64,000 bases of DNA from Fulvia fulva (lineage: Eukaryota; Ascomycota; Dothideomycetes; Mycosphaerellales; Mycosphaerellaceae): positions 1,798,001 through 1,862,000 of the forward strand of contig NC_063018.1 of the NCBI RefSeq assembly GCF_020509005.1, given 5' to 3'. Numbering within the stretch: the stretch's first letter is position 1; every line of letters starts with the position of its first letter. Of this stretch, positions 32,156 to 43,899 are shown in pieces. The translations under genes were made by a program, and so were the position numbers. A model generated the notes under the pieces. That model did no database searches. It saw nothing but the letters and a program-made list of their open reading frames with translations, and was not told the DNA's origin.

Positions 32156-32598
32156 TGTCAGGGCGAGAGCCTGGCCTGTGAGATGTAAGGGTGAAAGCGA
32201 GAATGCAGGTGCGAAGTGCAGATGCAAAAGGGCATGGTATGATTGCTACACAAAACAAAAGACGAAGAAAGCAAGAGAGGCCTGGGGAAGGCCAGATATT
32301 TATACGCGACCCTCGCGAGTGCGTGTCCCCGCATCAACAGGGCTAACCCGTGCGAAGCCGCGCTCAGCAGCTTTGCTCAAAACCTTATTCCAACCTGCCC
32401 TACGTTCCGAGTCTTCCACGTGCTTCAAGGTTTGGTAGAGGGGTGAATTTGGAGGGCTGGGTCCCGTAGTGAATGTTGCGGGGCATGTGATTCTTGGCGC
32501 TCACACACCAAGCTGGACTGTCACTTCTTGACGACTTCTGAGCGCTCTGAGGCTCTTCTGTCCCCACCTTCTGTACACTCTGTGGGGAGACCATGACA
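32156..32598 (-). repeat. Chromovirus 5' LTR (443 bp)
   Basis: Same length as its partner and keeps the CpA/TpG state at all seven differing sites. In element orientation it lies directly upstream of gag, so it contains the promoter. Confidence 0.95.
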
Positions 32599-32603
32599 CC
32601 TAT
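32599..32603. repeat. Target-site duplication CCTAT, right of the chromovirus
   Basis: Matches 26832-26836. Confidence 0.9.
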
Positions 32604-33260
32604 AGCGGATAAAAGTTAGCTAGTATAGACTTGTCTTAGTTATTATACTTAAAATCTACGACTACCTTTGGTATATCTTTATATATTATACTCGCGCGCT
32701 CCTAAGTAGGCTTACGATAGCCTTACTACTTCACTAGTATAGTAATACCTCTACCCTTAGGCTTCGAATCTAGAATACGCTCTACTATCTAAGCTTAGAA
32801 GGTGTTTCTAGTATTATCTATAATCTCTATCGGCGGGAGTAGCGTATCGTCTTCGGGGTCGGCTATTCGGAGTAGGTTCGAGTAAAAAGAGTTATAGATA
32901 TAGATCTTCTCGGGGAGTACTAATTGATATACGTTGTCCCTAAGAGCGTTCGTAATAACTACTAGTCTAAACTATTTTACGTCTAGCTTCTTTACGGGCC
33001 GTAACGACTTCTAGTTCTTAGTATTAATATAAACGCGATCGCCTACTTAGTATCGCGGAGGGACTATACGGTATATATTAGCGTTATTAGCCTATAGGGC
33101 CTAGTTATAACGTAACTACTTATATAGGTACTAATAGATAGACGGAAAAAGCGGATTCCTAATTTATCGACGAGGACTATCTATTCGATAGCCCTTATTA
33201 AGACGAGTAATCTACTTAAGTAGTAGCGGCCCGCCTACGCTAGCGGCGGCGTAATCGTAG
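32599..33260 (-). pseudogene. Old gypsy integrase C-terminus/chromodomain relic
   Basis: Minus-strand reading gives PRYQVGDRVYINTKN (about 33005-33060), then a chromodomain-like tail toward 32620 with several TAGs. It is the disrupted host of the chromovirus; its continuation is at 26530-26836. The upstream boundary near 33260 is where LINE-2 begins. Confidence 0.65.
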
Positions 33261-35293
33261 TATAAAGAACCCTAAAACTAAGGTTCCGTTCCCCTAACGG
33301 TAGACTCTAGAGTTACGGAGTTACGGAGGATAACTACCTAATTAGGAAGCGCGACCTCACCCCGAATAGTAGCGGAGGATAGTAACTAACGAGAGCTATA
33401 GCCTTACGAACATTTAGTAATAAGAGCTAAGCCGAGGAATAAACTAAGGAAAGACCTAGGATATAAGCTAAGGCCTACTATATAGAAAGCCGAGGCTAAC
33501 GATAGATAATATAGCGTAGACGACCCTATATACGGAGGCGGAAAACTTACTAGGGGATAACGAACACCTAGCCCGGGTATATAAGAATACTATAGTATAG
33601 CTACTAGGAGCGCTTAAAGCGCTATTATACTAAATCACAAAGACAATCTAATAAGCAATATAGAAGGTAGCCTAGAGACTAACTATATAGGTAATAGTAG
33701 TAGTAGGTAAGAATTAACCCCCTACGAAGGTAAGTAATATAGTACGCCTATATATTACTAATCCGGCGGAGAAACAAGAAATCGTAGCCCTAATAAGCAA
33801 GGAGATTGTCGATAGAATCGGCCAAAAGGAGTTAGTTAGAGCGAAGATAGAGGCAATAGGCGTAGTAAGACTCTTTACCGTATAAGAGTCTAATAGATAA
33901 GAACTAGAGACCTATAAGGAGTGGACTACTAAAGTCGCGAAGTCGGTACGAGTCTCCTACTAATAGTATACCGTTATTACCTACGGGGTCCCTAGGACAT
34001 TTAAGGTCGAAGACCTTCCCTAACTCTAAGTATAGAACTAGAATATATCTCTAGGAGTACGACTAACGAAGGCGGTATAGTTATATAAGATAGTAGACCG
34101 AGAGAAGACGTATTTATAGCTTATTATCTAGGTAGAGACAGCGGAATAAGCTACCTAGATACTACATAATAGGGTATTCTAGAACTACGAGAGAATAGAT
34201 ACGGAGATCTACTAGAGTAGCTATAGGATACTATAATACTTCTAATACTAATAGTACGGTTATATAGCCCTAAAATACGGGGAGAAGACCCTAAGGTACC
34301 CTTACTACGTAGGCCTATACTAGGGAAAGGAATGCCTAAAAAATAAGAGTAGGTATATATACTACGGTAGAAGGTACCTAGCGTACTTAAACTAATACCT
34401 AGCTAGAATAGTAGTATAAGAACGAGCGAGACAAGTAAGGACCTCTATACTAGCTAGGTACCCCTAACGATAGTAGGAGGGACCTACCGTATATTAGGGC
34501 TTTGAGCCGAGTAAGAGGAAGAGGGTAGAAGAGTTAAATAAGGGAACCTAACCTTAAACGTATCTACCTCCCGGTAGGCCTAGACACCTTAACTAGGCTA
34601 CTAACGAACTAGGCCAAATACGAATCTTTAGGGCGCCCTAGCGGTCCTAGGGCTAGCCGAATAGCGAGATATAGACTTAGGAGATATAGTAGGTTAGTAC
34701 GGAAATAGACCTTACGGATAACAAATAATACTAGACGACGATATTACTATTATATAGTATAACGTAAATAGAAGTAGGGACAAAGTCTAGCGCTACTTTC
34801 TATAAAAGCTAGACCCGCTACGGTATTACGTTATTACGGTATAAGAACTATAGATCAACCCCTATATAGGACTCCTAGCTACTTATAATAACCGGAGATA
34901 CTATACCGTAATTATAGGTAAACGAGGCGTTATCCCGAGGATATATATATACGTAAGTAAGACTATAGACCTAAAGTCGTAGAAGGTTAAACTACCGTAG
35001 TAGGGTAACCTAGGAGACATAATATTAATCTAGATCGATACGGTATAAGGCTCTATCTAGATCTATAACGTTTATAACCCGCTACCGTAGGGTCGGACGA
35101 GTAGGGAACTAGGGACCCTCGCCTACCTAGAGCGGACCCTTAGCTAAGACATAAAGTAAGTACTCCTCGGCGACTTTAACCTCTACTACCTATAATAGGG
35201 ACTCGAATTTACTCCCCCGTACGCGTTTCTAGGGGGAAAGCTACTAGATATAACCGTACGCTACGGAATAGCCTTAGTAATACTAAAGGGAAC
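33261..35293 (+). mobile_element. LINE-2 5' part: ORF1 (gag-like, CCHC) and start of the endonuclease, RIP-degraded
   Basis: ORF1 relic reads + with a zinc-knuckle region near 34238-34400 (C-F-Q-C-Q-Q-Y-G-H..C read through stops). ORF2 starts near 34735 and matches LINE-1 position 1 onward (AGTATAA[C/T]GT[A/G]AATAGAAGTA.., TATAGATCAACC). GDFNLYYL of the endonuclease lies near 35165-35195. Interrupted at 35293 by gypsy-1 and resumed at 56150, where the sequence again matches LINE-1 (position about 540). Confidence 0.8.
35289..35293. repeat. Target-site duplication of gypsy-1, left (GGAAC)
   Basis: Partner at 56145-56149 reads GGAAT; LINE-1 has GGAACAG at the corresponding place, so the right copy carries a CpA-to-TpA change. 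Confidence 0.8.
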
Positions 35294-35489
35294 TATTACG
35301 GTACAGCCCTACGGCCTACGGCCTTCGGGTCACGTGACTTCGTGAATATAACGTAACGCCTCGGCTCGGCAAACGTCGCGCTTATCTTCGATACGCGCCT
35401 TAGCTAGAACTTCTCTTCTCTATAGAACTTATTCGATTACTTAGCTACGATACCCTTTTACCTACCGAGAGTAGCCTAGACCCGTATTA
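35294..35489 (+). repeat. Gypsy-1 5' LTR (196 bp)
   Basis: Aligns base for base with 55949-56144, with differences mainly CpA/TpG versus TpA in both directions. Confidence 0.9.
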
Positions 35490-36779
35490 TTAAGTTCTAC
35501 TACTCTAAATCCCTCTATAGTAAGTACGCGTATTATCGGCGATATTACCGACCGGTTTACGACACTTTAGTAGGAGTTAGTAAATAAGACCCCGAGTTCG
35601 AGGCAGATTATAGTAGTATAATCGGGTGTCCTATATACGTAGGAAGTATATAGAAGAGGGGGACACGATATAGTCAGTCGTAGACACTTTCGTAGGAGTT
35701 TATTAAGATACGTAGGATCAATATTAATATCCGCCGAACCGTCGAGGATTCGAGATAGCCGCGACTATAGCTACCGATAATTACGAACCGTAACCGTAGT
35801 AGACCTAATAGAATAATAGAAGTTAGACTATAGTTAATAGCTAAGATCAGACCTACTAGATACGATAAGCGACGGCGGGTTAATAGTAGAAGACGGAAAT
35901 TACGTATACGACTCTTAAGACTAAGTACGACCGGCGTAAGCGCATTTACTAATAAGATAGAGGACAGGGTACATCGTCGAGAGTAGATAGGTAGGGAGGC
36001 TAGTACGCGCCGCTCGACCTATCGTATACTATACCCCTAGATCCTATAGAAGATAGTAAAGGCGCTTAGTTCCGATACGATCTATAAGTATTTAAGCTAT
36101 ATACCTACGAAGAGTTAGCGGCGTTAGTTAAGAAGATACCTAAAGCTTAGCTTAATATCTAGGGTAAGAAAGTCAACCTCGAGGTAGCCCTTTAGTAAGA
36201 AAAGGAGGACTCGGAAGAAGCGGCGGGCATTAGTAAAGGTCTGACCGTTCAGAACGAGGAAAAGGATAGGCGAATTTAAGAACTAGAAGCTAAGGTATAG
36301 ACTAAGGACGGCGATACGGAAGATACTATAGTAGAAATCGAGAGCCTATAAGAGGATAACAACACTTAGCGTAGGTTAGTCGAGAGTCTAAAGTAGCGTA
36401 TTAAGGAGCTCGAAGTACTTTAGAAGTAATAGTAATAGCCGGAGAGACTAACGACACTAGCTCGCTAGCCCTCGAAGCTACGCGCCCTCCTAGATTTACG
36501 AAAGAAGGACGTAGGAAACACTCTAGGTGTTCGCGTCAATACGTATATAGAGAAAGTCCTACTACGAGGGCTCGGAACTACGCTACTATAACGTACGGCT
36601 AGCGCGCTAGGCGGGCGTAGGTAAGAAGTCGAATTTATAGGTATTAATAACTTCGAGACCGCTTACGACGATAGTATCCGTAATATACGCATATCGACTC
36701 TATACTAGTTTATGTTAGAGGGTCTCGGTAGGTTCGGCGATGCTAATAATACGCCTAATCTATACGCGCGTCCTTTTAC

Positions 36780-37420
36780 CCCTACCCTAACTCTAGGTAC
36801 GTAGTCTATAAAGTCTATTAATATATCTTAAGAGAACCCTATTAAGGTTCTACCTATCTTCTACGCCGACCTAAAGGAAGACAAGGTCAGCTATATTAAG
36901 TAGCGTAAGAAGGTTAGCGAGTACCTACTTATAGAACCTAATCGACCGGATACCGAATTATATATTATGTTCTACGGCCTAGTAGGTACGAACGCTCTCG
37001 GCCGTATTCGACCTTATAAGCCCACTATTAAGCATTAGAATAAGGCTCTCGAGATCCTCGACTTATCGTATAGCGACTACTTCGAGAAGCGTCGTTACCG
37101 TAAGGCCTTTTACGAACTCGAATAGAAGTAGGGTAAGAAGTTTAACCTCTTCTATACGAAGTTTTCCGAGTATACGTACTACCTTAGGAAGTATACTACT
37201 AAGGACGGGCGCGAGGAACTAATAGAGAACCTTAAGGAGAAGATTCTTCTACGTCTACGCGCGAAGATCGCGGGTATATAGTTTAGGAGCCTAACTAAGA
37301 TAGAAGATACTCTCCGTAATATCGAGATCGACCTCGACGATATACCGCGCTAGTAGTAGCAACTACCTAGTAAGAAGCTAAGTAGAGGAGGCCAGACCGG
37401 TAGCTAAGGTAACGCGCGAC
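36780..37420 (+). pseudogene. gag: Gypsy-1 gag relic
   Basis: With TAGs read through, a continuous capsid-like frame is visible: ..PTIKHQNKALEILDLSYSD.., ..EYTYYLRKYTTKDGREELIE.., ..FRSLTKIEDTLRNIE... It is followed by a Gly/Ser/Arg-rich tail. Non-functional. Confidence 0.75.
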
Positions 37421-37919
37421 TAGGTTCCTCCGGTAGTACTAGAGGCGGCGGCGGCGGTCGAGGACCTATAGGCAAGCCGCGTAGCGAGCGTATAGACGAG
37501 AAGGTATACTAGTAGTACGATATAGTAGCCGCTAAGCGTACTAGCTTAATATATTACAAGCTTACGAAGGATAAAGCGGCGTACTAGAAGGATAAGACGT
37601 TCTACTACGTATATAAGAGCCCGGACTATAACTAGTAGTACCGATCTTACGAATAGTTCTAGTTCCGTAAGGGTAATACTAGAGGTAACGTAGCTACTAC
37701 GGTCGACTAGAACCTTATTGACTTCGAACCCTAATAATAGGGAAACGGGGCAACTCTAGACTAAGGCGTATAGTTCAGAGTGTAGCTATTATTGCTATAG
37801 CTAACATTACGCCTAGTAAGGATCCTCCTAAGAATATCTACGAGCACCTTACGTTAGAAGAACTAAGTATATATCCGTTAGGCAAAGGCCCGCTAAGGAT
37901 ATTAGAACCTACGTCGATA

Positions 37920-40900
37920 CCCTAGTAACGAAACAAAAAGGTTAACCTACTATAGTAGTAGACTTCGGAGGTAGACATACCTAAGGTTATAGATATCGAG
38001 ACTATAAAGGTCGGAGTAATTAAAGTCGACATCCCGCTACGTAGTAATCGTCTTATTATATACGGCACCGTTAAAGATAAGCCTACTAGATGCCTAGTAG
38101 ATCTAGGCGTATAGTCGATCTTTTATAGTACGAAGTTTATAAAGGATTATAATCGGACAAAGCTACCTACTCTATTTAGAATCAGTATAGTAGACCCGTC
38201 TAAGAAGAACAAAGCTACGGAGTACGTAAAAGCGACTCTAGACCTAAATAGTCACGTCGAAGAATTGAACTACTTTGTTACTAGTATTAAGTATGACTTT
38301 ATTCTTAGTATACCGTAGGTATAGAAGTACCTACTAGACTTCGGGAACTAGACGAATACCGTTATATTTACGTCTTACTACGGAGACTATTACGAAAGAA
38401 TACTAACGACGGTACGCTATTAACTAGAAAGATAAGCTCGGTAGTAATAGCGTGCCGATCGGACAGACGTAGCGGCAATCATAGGCATTAACATCTCGTC
38501 TATAAGTACTACGGAGGCCGTAGAATGTCTAGAAGATTAGCTTAAAGAGGGCTAATAACTATAAGAAGGATACCTAATTTAGGAGTAGAATAACGACGCG
38601 CTACCTATAACTAAGGAGGAGGCTATAGAAGAAGTTAGTATATAGCTTAGCGCTATAGTAGCGTCCGACTTCTAATAATATATAAAAGGTAAAGACGAAG
38701 TAGACCTAGATATATCGCTTCCGCGTAAATTCAAGTCGCGACGTAAGGCCTTCGTTCTACGTATAGGAGACGATACCTTACCTCCTTATCGTAAAGGAGA
38801 CGACCTCGCTATCGACTTTAACCTAGGTACTAAGCTGCCTTTCGCTCGACTATATCTAATGAGCCTATAGGAGCTCGAAGTCGTAAAGAAGTATATCGAC
38901 GACTTGAAGACGAAAGGCAAAATTAGAGAAAGTACGTTACGTATTATATCGCTAGTTATCATTGTTAGAAAGCTAGGTAGTAGACTACGCGTCTACGTAG
39001 ACTATAGAGTAGTCAACGCTATTACGATTAAGAACCGATACCCTATCCCGTAGGTTCGAGAGACACTATAGCGAATAAGCGGGTACTAATACTTTACCGT
39101 ACTCGATGTCGTTACTACCTTTAATAAACTACGTATCCGAGTAGGCGACGAATAGAAGACTATATTCACCTTACGGTATAGGACCTTTAAGTACCTAGTA
39201 GTGCCCTTCGGATTATATAACGCTCCTAGCGTCTTCTAGGCCTATATTAACAAAGCCCTAAGGCCTTACCTTAACGACTTCGTTACCGTATACCTTGATA
39301 ATACGATCGTCTTTAGTAGTATAAGAGAGGAGTATATAGAATATATACTTAAGGTACTAGACTGCTTTATCGATACTAAACTACTATTAGACATCGCGAA
39401 GAGCAAGTTTTTCTAGAAGGAAGTTAAGTACCTTAGTCTAATTATTACTACCGAAGGTATTAAGATAGACCTAAAGAAGATCAAGACGATCCTCGAGTAG
39501 GAGATACCTAGAAGCGTAAAGGACGTCCTTTCCTTCCTCGGCCTCGCGAACTTCTATCGAAGGTTTATAGAAGGCTTCTCGAACATTATACTGCCTATAA
39601 CTACTCTTATAAAGGGGGTCGGTAGTAAGGACAAGTCAAAGCGACCTACGAAATATACTTAGAACTAGACACTAGAGTACTAGTAAGCTTTTAATAGGCT
39701 TAAGGCGGAGTTTATAAAGCAACTAGTACTATAGTACTTTGACCTAAGTAAGCCTTACGTTATCGAATACGACGCCTCTAATATATATACCGGTAGCGTT
39801 CTTTTATAGATCGGAGAAGACGGACAGCTTTACCTAGTTATATACTATTCGTAGAAGATAGATCTAGCTAAGTATAACTATAAGATCTACGATAAGGAGC
39901 TTATAGCTATCGTTCGAGCTTTTAAGGAATAGCGGCTAGAGCTAATAGGTAGTAAGACTAGGGTGTTATCTAATTACCGCGGTCTATAATACTTTATAAC
40001 TACTAAGTAGCTAAATCGCCGATAAGTACGATAGAGTAAATTCTTATCCGGGTTCGATTTCTAGATCGAATACCGACTAGGTAAGCTAGGCGGTAAGCCT
40101 AATACCCTAATACGCCGTACTTAGGACATAGACGTAATAGACGATATTAAGAACAGATAATAAACGGTCTTAAAGGAACGTAACCTCGCCCCTAAAGTAT
40201 AGGAGTTCCTTAGAGTATTAGTAATAACAACGTATACGAACGCTCGCGACTAATATTAGCTCGCGCTTACCGTGCTTAACGCGAACGAGGCGTCTATTAA
40301 GGAAGAGATCTAGAACGCCTACGATTAGGACGAGCTCGTAGTAGTAATTAAGAAAGGCCTATAAGCTAGCGATAGTCGGCTACCGTAGAAATTGAATACG
40401 TATATTAATCTTAGCGAGTACGAACTAGAGCACGACCTAATTTATATTTAAGGCCGCCTCTACGTACCTAATAGTATTAATATCCGCGAAGAACTTATAG
40501 CCGCTTATTATAATGCCCCTATAGCCGGCTACCCGGGGCGCGAGAAGGCATACGAGCTAATAACTCGTACGTACTATTAGCCTAGTATATAGGCTAATAT
40601 CGTACGATATGTAAAGAACTGTTATATATATACTAGAACTAAGGCTTTCTATAATACTTACTAGGGCAACCTTAAGTAAATCCTAATACCTAACGGTATA
40701 TTCGAGGAAGTAGCCCTAGACTATATTATAGCACTTCTAGATAGCTATAGCCCGGAGGGCGTCAAGTATAATAACATCCTTACCTTAATATGTCGTCTTA
40801 TAAAGCGTAAGTACCTTATACTAGTCATCGACATAGAGCCCGAGATAGCTATAGATATAATTATCCGCTACGTTATTAAGGATCAAGGCCTATTCCGCTC

Positions 40901-41236
40901 TATCTACTTAGACCGCGGCTCGTAGTAGGTAAGTCGCTTCTAGAAGACGCTTTATAAACGCCTAGGTATTAAGTATAAGATATCGACGGTATAGTACCCT
41001 TAGACTAATAGTTAGTCCGAACGTACGAACTAAGTTATAGAGTAGTACCTACGTATATACATCAATTACGCCTAAGACAACTAGTACGACTAGCTACTAA
41101 TAGCGGAGTTTACTTTAAATAATATAAAAAGCACTACCGGCGTGTTACCGTTCTTCGTAACCTTAGGAAGAAACCTAAGAATAGAAGTTCTTAGTAGACC
41201 TACCCGTACGGACGTACTACTAGTAACGTAGAAAAT
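37920..41236 (+). pseudogene. pol: Gypsy-1 pol relic (protease, RT, RNase H, integrase up to the gypsy-2 insertion)
   Basis: Readable blocks: protease region near 38090-38130 (CLVDLGVQSIF, expected D-[ST]-G changed), RT near 38990-39310 (RLRVYVDYR, FGLYNAPS, YLDN), RNase H near 39760-39960 (IEYDASNIYTGSVLLQIG, YNYKIYDKELLAIV), integrase zinc region near 40590-40650, and GLFRSIYLDRGSQQVS near 40880-40935. Interrupted at 41236. Confidence 0.8.
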
Positions 41237-41346
41237 TGTAAGAACCTTAGCGAGTATAAATCTGAGATATAGGAAAGCTACCTAAGAAAACTCTAAATAT
41301 AAAGCTAAGCGCTAAGCCGGCGGTATATTCGGATAAGAACGTTATA
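41237..41346 (-). repeat. Gypsy-2 copy B 3' LTR (110 bp)
   Basis: TGTAAGAACC...AACGTTATA; in reverse complement it equals 9564-9673 of copy A. Confidence 0.85.
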
Positions 41347-41869
41347 TCCTCCCCTACTAGACCCTAACACACCTATGTCAGCCTAAGGCGGCCAGCCTAA
41401 TCGCCTATATACTTAAATCGATAACAAAAGAGATCCTAAAGCTTTAGCTTCCTTCGTCGTAGCTTCCTAGCCTACGACCCTTTAGCTTACTTTACTCCGT
41501 ATATATAACTACCTTACGCGGCTTAACTCTACTACCTAAGCTTACTACGAGCTTACTGACCCCGTTAGGTAACCTCGCCGCGAGCTTCTTACGTATGTTC
41601 GCGCCTTCCTATATCGTTAGAAGCTCGTAGTATTAGGTAGCTCGTATAGAACGTAAGTATAAAAGTACGCTCTTATTCTAAATCAATCTGACTACGAACA
41701 TTATCCTTCAAGCTTACTAAGTCTTTAATAACCTCTTCGCCCTTTAGTAGCTTCTTCCTTAACCTTCTTTAGCCTTAGCTAACTTATTCTTAATTAGATT
41801 AAGGTATATAAGCCGCGCCGCGGTATCGGCGTTAACGTAGTAATACTAACGTATTTTAGACTCCTTTCT

Positions 41870-43640
41870 TCCTTATAGCTTACTATAGCTCCTATCCCGC
41901 GCTCTCCTTAAGGCGAGGAGTTAATAGCTTAGATAGACGCCCTTACCGTCACCTATACTTCGGCCGTATCTAATAACTTCCCGCGGCTCCCCGTTTGTAC
42001 TAAGACGCGCCTTCCGGGTATACCTACCGGATAGTTAGCCGGTTAGTAGACTCGGCTCTACGCCTTCTAGTTTAAAGTCTAGTTCTCTCGCGACGTTATT
42101 AAGCTAGACGATCAGATCGCGCTATAGTTAGCCTATATCGCGCGCTAGTATCTAAGGATCGACGGAGGATCTAGATTCTTTAAGATAATTTATATACTCC
42201 CTTCGCGCTATAGCCGCTTCTAGTTTAGCGGCGTTCTAAAGCTAGTAGCCGCGTTAGACTCCGACTTTAACGTCTTCAAAGAGGTCCCTAAGGGCGGTAT
42301 TCTAAGGTAGCCTATCGCTTATAGACCGTATACCGTATAAACTAGGCTAGCGGCGATTGTCTTTAGCTACTATAGCGGCCGCTCTAGATCTACGCGATAC
42401 GTATAAAGCTACCGTTCTAAGGGCGATACCGAGCGTCCGCTAGGAATCTTTACTAAGTACTAGTAACTTAGCCTACTAAGTAGTAAGCTAGAGAAATGCG
42501 ACTAGGAGGATCCTAAGCCTAATACTATAGGCGACTTTACCTTTATCGAGCGCGGCGGCTATACTAATTATTTCTAGACTAGTAAGTACTCTACCTACGA
42601 CCGTAGCCGGTCTCGTACTAAGTTTAGCTATACTAAGCGGTCTTCCCGGTTAAAGGACTCTAAGCGCCTAGTTACCTCTAGTAAGGTAGCTAACTTCTCT
42701 AATCTTCCCTAGGCCTACGATATCACTTAGGTTACGGAGTCTAGTTAGTTCTAGAATACTAAGTTTAAGTATTATAATCTAGCTTAGATTAACGCCCCGA
42801 CCCTAGCTATATATAGTCTAGTCTTCTAGGTTAGTCGTAAGCCTTATACTACCCGCGACGCCGCTAGCCGCCTAAAGGCCGCGTTAAAGGCTAACTTGGC
42901 TTACGTCCGCGCCTTTATTCGCGAGAACGCCGAGACTAATACGAATAGACCTAGCTAGGAGGAGAACACCTTAGATAAGGAGGACGACGGCTTGTTCGTA
43001 TTACTAACTAAGCCTAGTAAGTCCGCTAGTATACCTAAGGTGCCTAGGAAGCCTCCTAGTAAGAAGCCCGTGTCTTTAGCTAGTAAGAAGCCCGCGGCCT
43101 TAGCTAAGAAGTCGGCTCCTAGGACTCGGCGTAGCCCTCGGTAGATATCGCCGCGCTATACCCTAGACCGTAACGAGCCGTAGGAGGGTCTAAGCGATAC
43201 CTCCGACTACATTAGGTAGCTCCGCGAGATTCCGGTATAGACGCCTCTCCTAGAAGACTCTAAGGGTAAGGGCGAGGCGGTCGTGACCTCGCCTACGGTC
43301 TACGGTCGTATAGCTAGTCCTCCCGTTCTTCTAGTAGCTAAGCGGTTTAGGCGGTTAATCGCGACTAGACGTACTTTATAATTCGGCTCGATTACCGAGA
43401 GGCCGAGAGGGGCTATAGTTCTATCTAGCTCCTTAGCTCGTTCGCCTATATCGATAATAGAGGATGATAATAGAGAGGATCTAGAGGTAGTACCTAGTAA
43501 TTTCCGGTTCCTAGGTTAGAAGTAAGGCTCTAAGAGCCTAGATAATAATAAGCCCGAGGCTACTTTATAATTTAGTACTACGTTCTTGTTTTATACGAGC
43601 GATAGGTAGCCGAGTAGCCTAACTTAAGAGTACTATAGAC
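41870..43640 (+). pseudogene. Opposite-strand long ORF of gypsy-2 (unknown protein)
   Basis: Plus-strand frame, antisense relative to gag-pol. Reading TAGs as Gln/Trp gives one continuous frame of several hundred residues: PIPRSPQGEELIAQIDALTV, then RDVIKLDDQIALQLAYIARQ, VAALDSDFNVFKEVPKGGIL, SRLKAALKANLAYVRAFIRE, a Lys/Pro/Ser-rich SKKPVSLASKKPAALAKK region, and further hydrophilic sequence. I recognise no domain. The same frame exists in copy A. That every stop along it is a CAG/TGG/CAA-to-TAG/TAA type argues that it was a real protein-coding frame before RIP. Confidence 0.6.
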
Positions 43641-43899
43641 TAATAACCCTAATTAATAATTCTTACGACCTAACTCCCTTAGCGCCGCTTCGGTAACTAG
43701 GCTTACTCCTATAGTTTCTTCTTCGTTATCCGCTACCTTAGTCCCTTTAGGCGAGCGGTCTTAGCTACTACCTCGGCTTCTTAAAGTAGCTACTACGATA
43801 GGTTAGCTTATCTAACCCCCGGGTCTACTAAGTCCGGTATATCTATATCTAAAAGGCTATTAGCCGCTTTAGGTTCGGCTATAACTTCGTCCGCTACGC

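Larger units (their letters stand above)
26837..32598 (-). mobile_element. Young, nearly intact Ty3/gypsy chromovirus, lightly RIP-mutated
   Basis: 5762 bp with two 443-bp LTRs starting TGT[T/C]A and ending TGACA, and a perfect 5-bp TSD (CCTAT). On the minus strand are gag (32113-30953) and pol (about 30950-27390) with a chromodomain at the pol C-terminus, in the order PR-RT-RNaseH-IN of chromoviruses. Pol overlaps the end of gag in the -1 frame. The only defects I see are four in-frame TAG codons, each one CpA-to-TpA step from a sense codon. The seven LTR-LTR differences are all of that type too. CpA and TpG are otherwise abundant, in contrast to every neighbouring element, so it inserted after most local RIP. 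Confidence 0.95.
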
